The notes under the pieces were generated by a model, which saw nothing but the letters and a program-made list of their open reading frames with translations, had not been told where the DNA came from and did no database searches. This document shows, one piece after another, positions 1 through 7,257 of a stretch of DNA of 28,199 bases (within the stretch, counting starts at the first letter, position 1; each line of letters opens with the position of its first letter). A program made the translations under genes and the position numbers. This DNA comes from DATEMK01 sp039914625 (lineage in GTDB: Bacteria > Bacteroidota > Bacteroidia > AKYH767-A > OLB10), in NCBI GenBank assembly GCA_039914625.1, contig JBDSOU010000134.1:1-28199 (forward strand), read 5' to 3'.

Positions 1-232
1 CCCGTTTAATGGTCTGTTAAAAGTTGCATTTGAGTTAGCAGATGATGCAACAATTTCCATAACAATAATTGATCAAACGGGCAGGTTGGTTTATAATCAA
101 TCAGAAGGTCACCTGTTGACAAAAGGAAGGCAGGAGGTTAATTTAAACACTTCCGGTCTTTCACCGGGCATGTATTACATCCGTGTTCAATCAGGAGATG
201 AGCTGGCTGTGAAAAAAGTAGTGAAGCTGTAA
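1..232 (+). CDS. C-terminal end of a T9SS-secreted protein (partial, 5' end outside window)
   Basis: Only the last 76 codons are present, read in the frame starting at base 2. The peptide starts PFNGLLKVAF and contains IIDQTGRLVYNQ, LSPGMYYIRV and a basic end (KKVVKL). This is the layout of the type A T9SS C-terminal sorting domain: an Ig-like beta sandwich that directs export across the outer membrane and is removed or anchored at the surface. The catalytic or binding part of the protein lies upstream of the window, so its function cannot be stated. A hairpin terminator follows 26 bases after the stop codon. Confidence 0.85.
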   Translation, partial: PFNGLLKVAFELADDATISITIIDQTGRLVYNQSEGHLLTKGRQEVNLNTSGLSPGMYYIRVQSGDELAVKKVVKL

Positions 233-257
233 CAATGTAATTTTCATTTTTTTATTC

Positions 258-297
258 AATCCCTGTCAGGCATAAAAACCGGGCAGGGATTTTTTGT
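258..297 (+). terminator. Rho-independent terminator after the T9SS protein
   Basis: AATCCCTGTC (258-267) pairs with GGCAGGGATT (282-291) with one G-T pair, and a run of T follows. It lies directly downstream of the stop codon at 232. Confidence 0.8.
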
Positions 298-465
298 TTC
301 AAACCACAAACCTATACAGTTAAAGGGGCAATGTGCGCATTTGTTAAACTTTATGTAGATGTCCCTTTGACTTGCAAGCCCCCGCATTAGGAGAGCGTCA
401 ACTCATGCTTCAGCGACAGGCACGACCGGACGCTCACGAAAGAGGAACATTTTTTTTAAAAAAAA

Positions 466-855
466 TTACTTCAACTTATCTTTAAAATAGTCAACCAATT
501 TTTCATCACTCATACGGTTAGAGGTTGACTCTTCTGTTTTTGTATTTTTAAACTGTGGAGTTTGTGAAAGGTAATGAATAAACTGCTCTTGCGCTTGTCC
601 TGTTCCTGTAAGGTGTACATAGGTTGCATTTTGAAGGTGAGTGGCTATTTCCTTAAAATATTTTCCCTGTAACATAATTTTTTGATTGTTTTCTGTTTTC
701 TCATTTTCGTGGGAAGTGGGTTCTTCTCCTTTTACATGCGTTAACACCTTTAAATTACCATTTTCCTTATCTGATTGTACTATGGTGGCATGTAATGAAT
801 CCATCCATACACCAAATTTATAATTGCTTTTCATATTTAATATTTTTTTAAACAT
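466..855 (-). CDS. Small baeRF/host-attachment-like protein (hypothetical)
   Basis: About 129 residues, with no signal peptide or membrane segment. The N-terminus has the pattern KFGVWMDSLHATIVQ, followed by a charged hinge, then YFKEIATHL...YVHLTGTGQAQEQFIHYLS and a basic tail. This order (GVWMD strand, ExKxExN linker, a 'hxLxGxGxAxxxFhxxL' segment) resembles the small bacterial eRF1-like (baeRF) or 'translational machinery' proteins of Bacteroidota, which are often linked to stress; that link is from memory, not alignment. ATG codons at 855 and 834 are both possible starts. The second begins closer to the conserved GVWMD and follows a typical A/T-rich leader. It is transcribed divergently from the lysine-rich protein, sharing about 160 bases of upstream DNA. 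Confidence 0.6.
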   Translation of the reverse strand: MFKKILNMKSNYKFGVWMDSLHATIVQSDKENGNLKVLTHVKGEEPTSHENEKTENNQKIMLQGKYFKEIATHLQNATYVHLTGTGQAQEQFIHYLSQTPQFKNTKTEESTSNRMSDEKLVDYFKDKLK

Positions 856-1018
856 TCCAATCAAAAATCATTCCCGATAAAGTGGGGTATTAAAGCAACA
901 TAATTATAATAATAAAGTACTATGCAAAAATCTTCATTCCAATAATGATGTTTGAATAACTGTTCATGGCACATAATTTTAAGGTATCAAGATTGAATTA
1001 ATTAAAAATTATAAGTTT

Positions 1019-1834
1019 ATGCAATGGACAAAACATAGTTATCCGGTATCAATGAAAAATTTGCAGGCCGGTACACGTGCAAAAGCAATACAAATAGCCA
1101 ATGCTATTTTAAAAGAAAAAACGAAAATGAAAGAAGGAGCCATAATTGCTATTGCTATTGCTATAAAAAAGGCAGAGGCAATGGCTGCAAAACCTGCGCC
1201 TGAAAAATCACGTTCAAAGGTGTCAGGCAAAAAAAAGAAAGTTGCTACTAAATCTGCAGCTACTACCAAATCTAAAAGCAAAGGCAGGATAACAAAAAGC
1301 AAAACTGCGGCTGTGGCAAAAAGAAAAGTAACAAAAACCAGGGCAGGCATAAAAACAAAAGCCCGTGCCACTAAAGCTACAGCTAAGACGCCGGTTAAAA
1401 AGAAAGCGCTGACATCTGTAAAGAAAATAGTATATACTGCAGTACCAAAAAAATCAAAAAGAGTACCCGTTAAAAAAGTTAAGAAAGCTTCCTCACAAAA
1501 AACCGGTACTGCATCAAAATTAAAGCAGCGGTCTAAGGCGGTTTTAGATAAAGTTAATAAACCAACTATTCAGCCGCAGCTAAATAAATCTGAACCGGAT
1601 GATAAACAGATAGACGTGCCTGTTTCGGAGGCGTTGCATACTGGCGAGAATTTACATTTTATTCCTGAAAAAGGGGATGCCCATCCTATTACCCCATTTG
1701 AATCACATACTATAGAAAACATATTACACAATCGGGAAGAGGTGGCTTTTCACCAGCAAAATCAAAAAGTAACGCAAGCATTGGCTTCTCGCAAAAATGA
1801 TAAACGTACTTACCGGCATAAAGGCGGCAGGTAG
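1019..1834 (+). CDS. Lysine/alanine-rich histone-H1-like protein with a YdaT-like N-terminus
   Basis: 271 residues in three parts. Residues 1-55 (WTKHSYPVSMKNLQAGTRAK...AIQIANAIL...AIAIAIKKAEAMA) resemble the short N-terminal module of Bacillus YdaT-type proteins (pattern PWTxxxYPxSMKNL). Residues about 56-190 are a low-complexity tract of Lys, Ala, Thr and Ser with KKA/KSK/TKA steps, like histone H1 tails and bacterial Hc1/AlgP-type DNA binders. Residues about 190-271 lose the bias (HFIPEKGDAHPITPFESHTIENILHN...) and look like a separate small module ending in a basic tail (RTYRHKGGR). Binding and compacting DNA is the likely role, inferred from composition. No signal peptide or membrane segment. 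The ATG fits the A/T-rich leader. Stress-related expression is a guess from the neighbours. Confidence 0.65.
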   Translation: MQWTKHSYPVSMKNLQAGTRAKAIQIANAILKEKTKMKEGAIIAIAIAIKKAEAMAAKPAPEKSRSKVSGKKKKVATKSAATTKSKSKGRITKSKTAAVAKRKVTKTRAGIKTKARATKATAKTPVKKKALTSVKKIVYTAVPKKSKRVPVKKVKKASSQKTGTASKLKQRSKAVLDKVNKPTIQPQLNKSEPDDKQIDVPVSEALHTGENLHFIPEKGDAHPITPFESHTIENILHNREEVAFHQQNQKVTQALASRKNDKRTYRHKGGR

Positions 1835-1930
1835 TTCATAACATTCCTAAAGTTTTTATAATGGGCGGTTCATTACTGTCAGCAAAATAAATTTTTATTT
1901 GCCGCAATGGATGTGTTTTAAGAATTTGCT

Positions 1931-1938
1931 TATTTTTG
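1931..1938 (+). promoter_or_regulatory. Bacteroidota -7 element (TATTTTTG) before the GAF gene
   Basis: TATTTTTG matches TAnnTTTG and ends only four bases before the ATG at 1943, so the transcript may be nearly leaderless. No TTG is seen at the usual -33 distance, which limits confidence. Confidence 0.4.
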
Positions 1939-1942
1939 TGGC

Positions 1943-2464
1943 ATGGATACCACCTATGAATCTCAGAGATTAGAGAATTTAAAGCATTATGAAATTCTGG
2001 ATACTCCTCCTGATGGGACCTTTGATGACTTTACATCATTGGCCTCAAAAATGTTTAATGTACCTATTGCGATAATAAGCCTGGTTGATTCTGACAGAAT
2101 CTGGTTTAAATCGGCACATGGTCTGGATATAGATCAAGTATCAAAAGACCCCGGCTTATGTGCTTCCGCCATACTTTCTGATGATGATTATATAGTAAAA
2201 GATGCAAAAGTGGATCCCAGATCTTTATCAAATCCTTTAGTTGCGGGTTTAATGGGATTTCAGTTTTATGCCGCTGCGCCTTTAAAATCAAAGGAAGGAT
2301 TTAATTTGGGTACTTTTTGTATTATTGATAGAGAACCCCGCTCCCTGTCGGTAGAACATACTATGATGCTGAGGCAACTTGCCCGCATGGTAATTAATCA
2401 GTTGGAATTACGACTCCAGTCCCGGATGCTGAGTAAAGAATTTGAAGCGAAAAGTAAAAACTAA
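1943..2464 (+). CDS. Stand-alone GAF-domain protein
   Basis: 173 residues, cytoplasmic. It starts with the usual lead of stand-alone GAF proteins (ExxRLENLKHYEILDTPPDGTFDDFTSLAS), then VPIAIISLVDSDRIWFKS, a DPGLCASAI segment, VKDAKVDPR, the strand FYAAAPLKSKEGFNLGTFCIIDREPRS and a final helix to about residue 160. These are the conserved blocks of the GAF module often found at the N-terminus of histidine kinases and diguanylate cyclases. Here no output domain follows, only a short basic tail (RMLSKEFEAKSKN). It probably senses a small ligand or redox state and acts through a partner. The ligand cannot be read from the sequence. It lies between the histone-like gene and dodecin, each with its own apparent leader. 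Confidence 0.85.
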   Translation: MDTTYESQRLENLKHYEILDTPPDGTFDDFTSLASKMFNVPIAIISLVDSDRIWFKSAHGLDIDQVSKDPGLCASAILSDDDYIVKDAKVDPRSLSNPLVAGLMGFQFYAAAPLKSKEGFNLGTFCIIDREPRSLSVEHTMMLRQLARMVINQLELRLQSRMLSKEFEAKSKN

Positions 2465-2784
2465 TTTTCTCCATATCCGTGTTTTCACTCATCATGAAAT
2501 TTGAGTCTCAATCCTGAGACAATCAACTTTTCGGTTTGTGAGGATACAAACATGGTCAATACAATGAATTAATAAGCTTTTCACTCTTCGCAGATAATAT
2601 GTTTTTATTTCTTGTTTCTTTTTAAATTGTGCAAACAGAAAACACAGCTGCATTTCTTAAAGGTGTGAATCATGTAACTTATTTCTAAAATTGTGTAACA
2701 CTTTTTAATATAAAACTATTCACCTTTGCAGCGTAATAACAAAAATATAATTCATATTAACAATTTTCTAAAACTAAAAACAAT
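2465..2784. other. Intergenic region with a small hairpin
   Basis: 320 bases without a gene. GTCTCA (2505-2510) and TGAGAC (2515-2520) form a 6-bp hairpin with a 4-base loop; no T run follows directly, so it is only a weak terminator candidate for the GAF gene. CACCTTTG (2721-2728) is one base off TAnnTTTG and may be the -7 element of the dodecin gene. Confidence 0.4.
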
Positions 2785-2997
2785 ATGGCACTCCTAAAAG
2801 TAATCGAACTATTAGCCGAATCAAAAAAAAGCTGGGAAGACGCAGCTCAAAATGCTGTTACCGAAGCATCAAAATCTATCCGTAACATCCGCTCGGTGTA
2901 CATCAAAGATTTTAACGCGGAAGTAGATAAAAAAGGAAAAATTATTCACTGGCGTTTAACTTGTAAATTAAGTTTCGAGAAAGATGGAGAGAAGTGA
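2785..2997 (+). CDS. Dodecin (flavin-binding storage protein)
   Basis: 70 residues, the normal dodecin length. The sequence follows the family layout: VIELLAESKKSWEDAAQNAV (strand and helix), EASKSIRNIRSVYIKDFNAEVDKKGKI and HWRLTCKLSFEKDGEK, ending in a short acidic/basic tail. The Trp in the SWEDA motif and the HWR-x-x-KLSF strand are typical of dodecins, dodecameric cytoplasmic shells that hold flavin (or CoA) and limit flavin photochemistry. The leader is A/T-rich with no Shine-Dalgarno sequence. It stands 72 bases before the Cys-rich gene and may be co-transcribed with it. Dodecins are common in Bacteroidota stress clusters, which fits the neighbours. Confidence 0.92.
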   Translation: MALLKVIELLAESKKSWEDAAQNAVTEASKSIRNIRSVYIKDFNAEVDKKGKIIHWRLTCKLSFEKDGEK

Positions 2998-3069
2998 AGA
3001 AAAACTCCGGTTTCACAAATAGTAAGTAGTACTAAATTTTATTGTTAAAACAATTTTAAAAAAATCAAA

Positions 3070-3378
3070 ATGGAAAATCAAAATTCAAATCAGGAATGTT
3101 TTGACTTCTGTAGCAAATGCGCAGACGAATGCACATCAAACGCCAAACTCTGTAAAGACGAAGGTCTTGACGAATGTGCAAGATTGTGTACTGAATGTGC
3201 CACTGCATGTAATATAGTAATTGCGGAAGGACAAACAAATTCAGACGTATATCAAAAATGTGCTGATGCCTGCAACGCATGTGCCGCTGAATGCGAAAAA
3301 CACGCTAACGCGCATTGCACCCATTGTGCAGAAGTTTGCCACCGGTGCAAAGAAGCATGTAACAGCATGGCAGCATAA
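3070..3378 (+). CDS. Cys-rich four-helix-bundle copper-binding protein (DUF326/Csp-like)
   Basis: 102 residues with 18 cysteines (10, 14, 17, 21, 28, 36, 40, 43, 47, 64, 68, 71, 75, 83, 86, 90, 93, 97), mostly spaced CxxxCxxC along helices: CFDFCSKCADEC, CARLCTECATAC, CADACNACAAEC, CTHCAEVCHRCKEAC. This is the pattern of the DUF326 family and of copper storage proteins (Csp), whose four-helix bundle is lined with thiols that bind many Cu(I) ions. No signal peptide, so it should act in the cytosol, like Csp3. It is shorter than many Csp3 proteins. A small lipoprotein gene starts 15 bases after its stop codon, and a secreted Met-rich protein follows, suggesting shared metal handling. The metal is inferred from the family. 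Confidence 0.88.
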   Translation: MENQNSNQECFDFCSKCADECTSNAKLCKDEGLDECARLCTECATACNIVIAEGQTNSDVYQKCADACNACAAECEKHANAHCTHCAEVCHRCKEACNSMAA

Positions 3379-3392
3379 AAAATTAAAACAAC

Positions 3393-3650
3393 ATGCTGAA
3401 CACAATGGAATCAAAAAATAAAAATGTGAAGTCCCGATTTTTATCGGGAAAAAAATCAATTTATCTCTTTATCATTTCCACTCTGATGGTAATAACGGCA
3501 AGCTGTACTTCCGCAAATAAAATGGACGAAAATTCAAACACTCCTGATACTTCCAATTACATCCAACAGCCAAAAGATAACACCAATATGAGGGACACCA
3601 TGAATACGATGCCTGCAGATTCAATCGGAATGAAGCACGATTCGGTTTAA
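3393..3650 (+). CDS. Small lipoprotein, unknown function
   Basis: 85 residues from the first ATG; a second ATG four codons later (MESKNKN...) is equally possible. A basic n-region is followed by a hydrophobic stretch (IYLFIISTLMVITASC) ending in a lipobox-like TASC, so the mature protein would be a membrane-anchored lipoprotein beginning CTSANK. The rest is short, hydrophilic and rich in Asn, Asp, Thr and Met (NTNMRDTMNTMPADSIGMKHD), with no recognisable domain. It starts 15 bases after the Cys-rich gene, so the two are probably co-transcribed. Its Met content echoes that of the next secreted protein. Confidence 0.7.
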   Translation: MLNTMESKNKNVKSRFLSGKKSIYLFIISTLMVITASCTSANKMDENSNTPDTSNYIQQPKDNTNMRDTMNTMPADSIGMKHDSV

Positions 3651-3737
3651 AGAAGAAAAGCTCCAATGAAAAATCCTTGAAATTAATTTCAATATAATTA
3701 TTCATTAATAATTTAAACAATTCAAAAAAAGCAAAAA

Positions 3738-4451
3738 ATGAAAAAAATAGGAATGATTATTTTACTTGCTATAGCAGGAAGTTATGGCACAGCAAACGCA
3801 CAGCAACCCGCAGTAATAGTAAGCGACAAAGCAGGTTGGCACAAAATCGGTGAAACCACTGTTGACTTTAAAAAGGACAGCGATGAAGTTGTTGTTTTAA
3901 TAGCTGACAGATTTGCATCAATAAAATTTAAAGTGGAAGATGCTCCTATTGATTTGATTAGTTTAACGGTTTATTACGAGAGCGGAGACCATCAACACAT
4001 TAAAATTACCACACCGCTGAAAGCGGCTGGCGAAAGTCGTGTAATTGATTTAAACGGAGGCGAGCGTAGCTTAAAGAAAATCGTTTTTGTTTATAAAACA
4101 CTTCCAAATCGTAAAGATGAAAAAGCGCATGTTGAAATTTGGGGGCTAAAAACAAATTCCGATAATCAAGATTCAAAGATGAATATGCAGGATAACAAAA
4201 TGCACCACATGAAATCGGACCATGTAATGATGACAGACGGAAAAATGGTAATGATGAAAGATGGTAAAATGATGCCGATGGAAAAAGACATGACCATGAA
4301 AAACGGAACCAAATGTATGACCGATGGCACATGTATAATGAAAGACGGAAAAAAAATGATGATGAAAGATGGCGACATGATGGACATGAATGGAACAATG
4401 ATGATGATGAAAGATGACAAAATGAAAGACGAAAAGAAAAAAGAATATTAA
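3738..4451 (+). CDS. Secreted DUF2541-like protein with a Met-rich DUF6799-like tail
   Basis: 237 residues. Residues 1-21 form a signal peptide (MKKIGMIILLAIAGSYGTANA, cut before QQP). Residues about 26-138 are a beta domain (DKAGWHKIGETTVDFKKD, VVVLIADRFASIKFKVEDAPI, VYYESGD, GESRVIDLNGGERSLKKI, VYKTLPNRKDEKAHVEIWGLK), a pattern I associate with DUF2541-type periplasmic proteins. Residues about 148-230 are Met/Lys/Asp/Gly repeats (MTDGKMVMMKDGKMMPM, MTDGTCIMKDGKKMMMKDGD), like DUF6799, with roughly 30 methionines. Such periplasmic Met-rich tails can bind copper or silver; here that is an inference, supported by the nearby 18-Cys protein. It is the last gene of this cluster; a stem-loop lies just downstream. 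Confidence 0.75.
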   Translation: MKKIGMIILLAIAGSYGTANAQQPAVIVSDKAGWHKIGETTVDFKKDSDEVVVLIADRFASIKFKVEDAPIDLISLTVYYESGDHQHIKITTPLKAAGESRVIDLNGGERSLKKIVFVYKTLPNRKDEKAHVEIWGLKTNSDNQDSKMNMQDNKMHHMKSDHVMMTDGKMVMMKDGKMMPMEKDMTMKNGTKCMTDGTCIMKDGKKMMMKDGDMMDMNGTMMMMKDDKMKDEKKKEY

Positions 4452-4459
4452 ACTTATTT

Positions 4460-4499
4460 CCTCTCTCCGTGCCTGTATCGATTTTTATCGGGAGAGAGG
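4460..4499 (+). terminator. Hairpin after the Met-rich protein
   Basis: CCTCTCTCC (4460-4468) pairs perfectly with GGAGAGAGG (4491-4499) around a 22-base loop, nine bases after the stop codon. There is no T run afterwards, so it may act as a 3' stabiliser instead of a true terminator. Confidence 0.5.
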
Positions 4500-4574
4500 G
4501 CAGGGTGAGGCTTTAAAAATAAAACGCAATGTTGAGTGCGATGCCTTAACAAATAATTTAAATAAATAAATCAA

Positions 4575-4823
4575 ATGGCAGAAAATTAAAAAGACTTAAA
4601 GAGTCAGCGCGACCAAATAAGTCAGCAGCAAAATCAAAGCGGTAAACCAAATCAAGGCAGCCAAAAACAAAACATCCCTTCATCTAAAAATAGCAGTAGA
4701 GAAGAAGAGGGAGAAGGAACAAAAATGCCCGGACATGAAACCCGTACACCCGTTGCCGGAGAAAAAGCAATAACTTGGGAAAAAAACCAGAGCGGAAACA
4801 AAGGAAATAATTCCTTTCCTTAA
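4575..4823 (+). pseudogene. Broken Gln-rich stress protein, paralogue of the gene at 9993 (stop at codon 5)
   Basis: ATG GCA GAA AAT TAA AAA GAC opens a frame that, apart from the TAA at 4587-4589, runs uninterrupted for 82 codons to TAA at 4821-4823. The intact paralogue at 9993 starts ATG GCA GAA AAT CAA AAA GAC, so one C-to-T change turned Gln5 into a stop. The rest of the frame keeps the same hydrophilic character (SQQQNQSGKPNQGSQKQN, REEEGEGTKMPGHETRTP). No other start lies near the 5' end; the first internal Met is about residue 50. It is therefore a recent pseudogene, a sequencing error, or a readthrough case. The A/T-rich leader upstream is also preserved. Confidence 0.8.
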
Positions 4824-4860
4824 AACACTAAAGCATTTATAAACATAGCTGCTTTATAGA

Positions 4861-4900
4861 AGCGCGGCAGAAGTTTAAAAACTTCCTTGCCGCGCTTTGC
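4861..4900 (+). terminator. Strong hairpin after the broken Gln-rich gene
   Basis: AGCGCGGCA (4861-4869) pairs with TGCCGCGCT (4888-4896), with a further AAGTTT/AAACTT inner stem. Only a short TTT follows, so termination strength is uncertain. Confidence 0.55.
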
Positions 4901-4999
4901 CATTTCATCGAAAAAAAAATTTATCAGTATGACTGAACGCTTCATTTAATTAATTTCTTGCATGGCATAAAATTTTATACATTGCTTAAAAAATATTTT

Positions 5000-5707
5000 A
5001 TGGAAACTAAAGCATTACTTTCAGATTATACGGATGAAGAAAAGGGAGCCTACTTGGGCGCCATCGCTTCGCTTGCAACTGCTGACCATGTTGCTTCGGA
5101 GGAGGAACTTATCAATATTTCGGAGTTGGCTGACAGGGCAGGCATTTCAGACGATCAGAAACAACTGGTTTTGCAGGCTGCCACGGAACTATCAGGTGAA
5201 GAACTGGACAGATGTATTGAAATCCTTAAGAACAGCGAACTGAGGTTTTCACTTATTACTGATCTTATCAGCTTTGCTAAAGCGGACGAAAATTATGATG
5301 ATGAGGAGAAAAGTAAAATTGAGGAAATGTCGCAGCAATTGGGTATCAACAAATCACAATTTTCATTGCTCGATCATTTTGTTACTAAATCTAATGAAAC
5401 TAACCAGCTATCTAATACACCGCCTAAGCAGGGGTTTCTTGAATCGCTTGGATTAGGTGATAAATTTAAAACTGAAGGGATCAACATGTCCGGTCTTGGA
5501 AAAGGATTGCTTGCCATTGCCGCACCACTTTTGCTTGGTAAATTATTCATGAGTCGGGGCAATAGGGCGGGCGGAATGGGAGTTTCGGGCAGCGGAGGCA
5601 TGGGTAGCGGAGGGCTTGGTTCGATCATCTCTGCTTTGAGCATGGGGCGGGGCTTTGGTAATACGGGGGGCATGCTCTCGCGGTTGTTACAAGGAAGGAG
5701 ATTTTAA
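5000..5707 (+). CDS. TerB-like tellurite-resistance-family protein
   Basis: 235 residues from the ATG at 5000. A longer frame opens at TTG 4958, but it runs through an AT palindrome (ATAAAATTTTAT, 4967-4978), so the ATG is preferred. Residues about 1-110 are helical and acidic (DEEKGAYLGAIASLATADHVASEEELINISELADRAGI..., LITDLISFAKADENYDDEEKSKIEEMSQQLGI) and match the TerB fold with its acidic metal-binding positions (ADHVASEEE, ADENYDDEE). Residues about 145-235 carry a hydrophobic stretch (GLLAIAAPLLLGKLFM) followed by Gly/Met/Ser-rich repeats, a tail that may bind a membrane. TerB proteins are linked to tellurite and envelope stress; the true role is unknown. No other ter gene is nearby. 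Confidence 0.75.
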   Translation: METKALLSDYTDEEKGAYLGAIASLATADHVASEEELINISELADRAGISDDQKQLVLQAATELSGEELDRCIEILKNSELRFSLITDLISFAKADENYDDEEKSKIEEMSQQLGINKSQFSLLDHFVTKSNETNQLSNTPPKQGFLESLGLGDKFKTEGINMSGLGKGLLAIAAPLLLGKLFMSRGNRAGGMGVSGSGGMGSGGLGSIISALSMGRGFGNTGGMLSRLLQGRRF

Positions 5708-5844
5708 ATATTTTCAGGGCGGATCGCTTCCCTGTGTCAGTATTCTTGCTCTATGACAAAAAGATTAAAATAAATTCTCAATTATTTCTAATGATACCAG
5801 CATGGCACTAATTAGGGTCTGCTGATTTTAAGCTATAAAATAAA

Positions 5845-5985
5845 TTAGTAATCCAACCTTAGTAGAAAAGCTAAACCCGCTTCAATGCCAACCTTATTAG
5901 CGCTTAACCATGGTTGAGCAAAATAGAGGTAATACGATTGAGTTAAGTGTACGCTTATTTTCTGTTTGTGTTGAATGAAACGTGA
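5845..5985 (-). pseudogene. C-terminal remnant of a beta-barrel-like protein
   Basis: An open minus-strand stretch of 46 codons with no start codon, bounded upstream by TGA at 5986-5988. It reads FIQHKQKISVHLTQSYYLY, then FAQPWLSANKVGIEAGLAF and ends LLRLDY. The alternating hydrophobic/polar residues and aromatic end look like the last strands of an outer-membrane barrel protein. The 5' part is not recognisable next to it. It is most likely a truncated relic. The protein-like quality is seen; the barrel assignment is inferred. Confidence 0.4.
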
Positions 5986-5992
5986 TCAATTA

Positions 5993-6197
5993 TCAAATTA
6001 TCAAATCATCACTCCTCTTCGGAACAGTAACGATACATTCCTTTTCTCCGACCAGAAATCTTTTAAACCTTTCGCTCAATTCAGCTTTTTTATATTTATC
6101 CATCCCTCCTTCATTGAATATTTTACAAGGTTCAAAAGCGATTCAGACCGGGTATGGTCAGCCAAAAATTTCCGGTGTCCTTCCACAGTTCTGTCAT
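5993..6197 (-). pseudogene. Frameshifted remnant of a small protein
   Basis: On the minus strand an ATG at 6197 opens MTELWKDTGNFWLTIPGLNR and stops; in another frame the sequence continues KIFNEGGMDKYKKAELSERF and KRFLVGEKECIVTVPKRSDD to a TGA at 5993-5995. Joining the two frames gives one plausible small protein, so a frameshift is suspected. Alternatively the 36-residue frame from the ATG at 6103 is a real small gene. No family is recognised. Confidence 0.3.
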
Positions 6198-7228
6198 GAT
6201 TAAAAATAGAAAATATGGTACAGTTAAAAGAACATGAAAGTCCCAATTTACTGTTGAGGGTAAAGATGATACTTCATATGGATATGCTTGCACTTCGATT
6301 GAAGGTCACATTATTTAAACGGGGTTACAGAAAACCGATCAAAGTAAGCACAACTGTAAATTACCTGCCAACCTGAGCCAAAACGCAGCGACATGCAAGC
6401 GTTGCACCGCCTCATCCTGCAAGTTATGCCAGCATGTAAATTATGGTTGCTGGATGGTAAAAACATTGAAAACAAAACTGTTTCTAATCTAAATATAGGA
6501 TATGGAATTCATACCATAAAATACGCTGATGGAAGGCGAGCGTAAGCGGATATTGCATTAAATTCAAAACGCTGAGTTATAAACATTCATATACTTGAAG
6601 AGGCAATACGATATGGGTTGAGAACAAGTAAACTTCTCGGTTGGTTGCGGAAGGTGAAGATGGGGAGGGTAAAATAAACCGCAGTAAACCTGCGCAGTGG
6701 GCATATAAAAATGACTTGCAAGTTTTCAAGCCGACACTGGTTGACAAAATCAAACGATGCGCATCCTATACTGAATACCCCTCAAAAAAAAATTCTAACG
6801 GGGGAGAAGATTAAGAAGGGTAAGGCAATATAAAGTTTGGAAAAGAATATATTTACACCTTTGAAATTTCTGTGTTTCGGAATATGGGAGTGTTGAAAAT
6901 ATGTAACACAGCAGGAGAAAAACTATCTGCCGAGTCGTGGGTTGCACAAGCCTGCAAGACAGAAGTGGGTAAGACGGGAATGTAGGTGTCAATATTAACG
7001 GGGTGCTTATACGTAATCTGACAGGAGAGTGAAGAGGCGATGACTGCCATGTGAAATGATTGAAACCCGGAAGGTGGTTTAAAAAATGTCAGTGTAAATT
7101 TTTAAGGGGTACTCATACGTAACCATTAAGGGGCGCGAAGATGTGTTGATCTGTCAGTGAAATCAGGTGAAAATCACCGCCAGTTTTAGTTGTATAATTC
7201 TCAATATTAAACTTTAAAATATTATTTT

Positions 7229-7236
7229 TATATTTG
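7229..7236 (+). promoter_or_regulatory. Bacteroidota -7 element (TATATTTG) for the kelch gene
   Basis: TATATTTG is a full match to TAnnTTTG, 21 bases before the ATG at 7258. No clear TTG at -33 is visible. Confidence 0.5.
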
Positions 7237-7257
7237 AAACACCAAAACAAAATAGAT

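Larger units (their letters stand above)
5708..7228. other. 1.5-kb gene-poor stretch with decayed coding fragments and short repeats
   Basis: No intact gene of normal size. Two minus-strand fragments are listed separately. Short unassigned plus-strand frames run at 6215-6376 (53 residues, MVQLKEHESPNLLLRVKMI...) and 6426-6545 (39 residues, with LLDGKNIENKTVSNLNIGYG). A tandem AATTATCA-type run lies at 5987-6007. Two related segments, TTAACGGGGTGCTTATACGT (about 6996) and TTAAGGGGTACTCATACGTA (about 7102), lie roughly 105 bases apart. A perfect GGTGA-AAA-TCACC hairpin is at 7166-7178. The whole looks like an old degraded region. Confidence 0.6.

Noticed and set aside
1039..1371. Minus-strand open frame of 110 codons
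   Set aside because: Shadow of the Lys/Ala-rich gene; its hydrophobic product (FVFMPALVFV...) is the antisense of AAA/GCA codons.
4006..4398. Minus-strand open frames opposite the Met-rich gene
   Set aside because: Antisense of the ATG/AAA/GAT repeats; no start context or family likeness.
5975..6203. Two plus-strand frames of about 74 codons
   Set aside because: Sequence is rich in Phe, Ser and Ile as expected from antisense; the minus strand gives more protein-like fragments.
7081..7200. Riboswitch upstream of the kelch gene
   Set aside because: Only a short GGTGA/TCACC hairpin; no conserved riboswitch core recognised.
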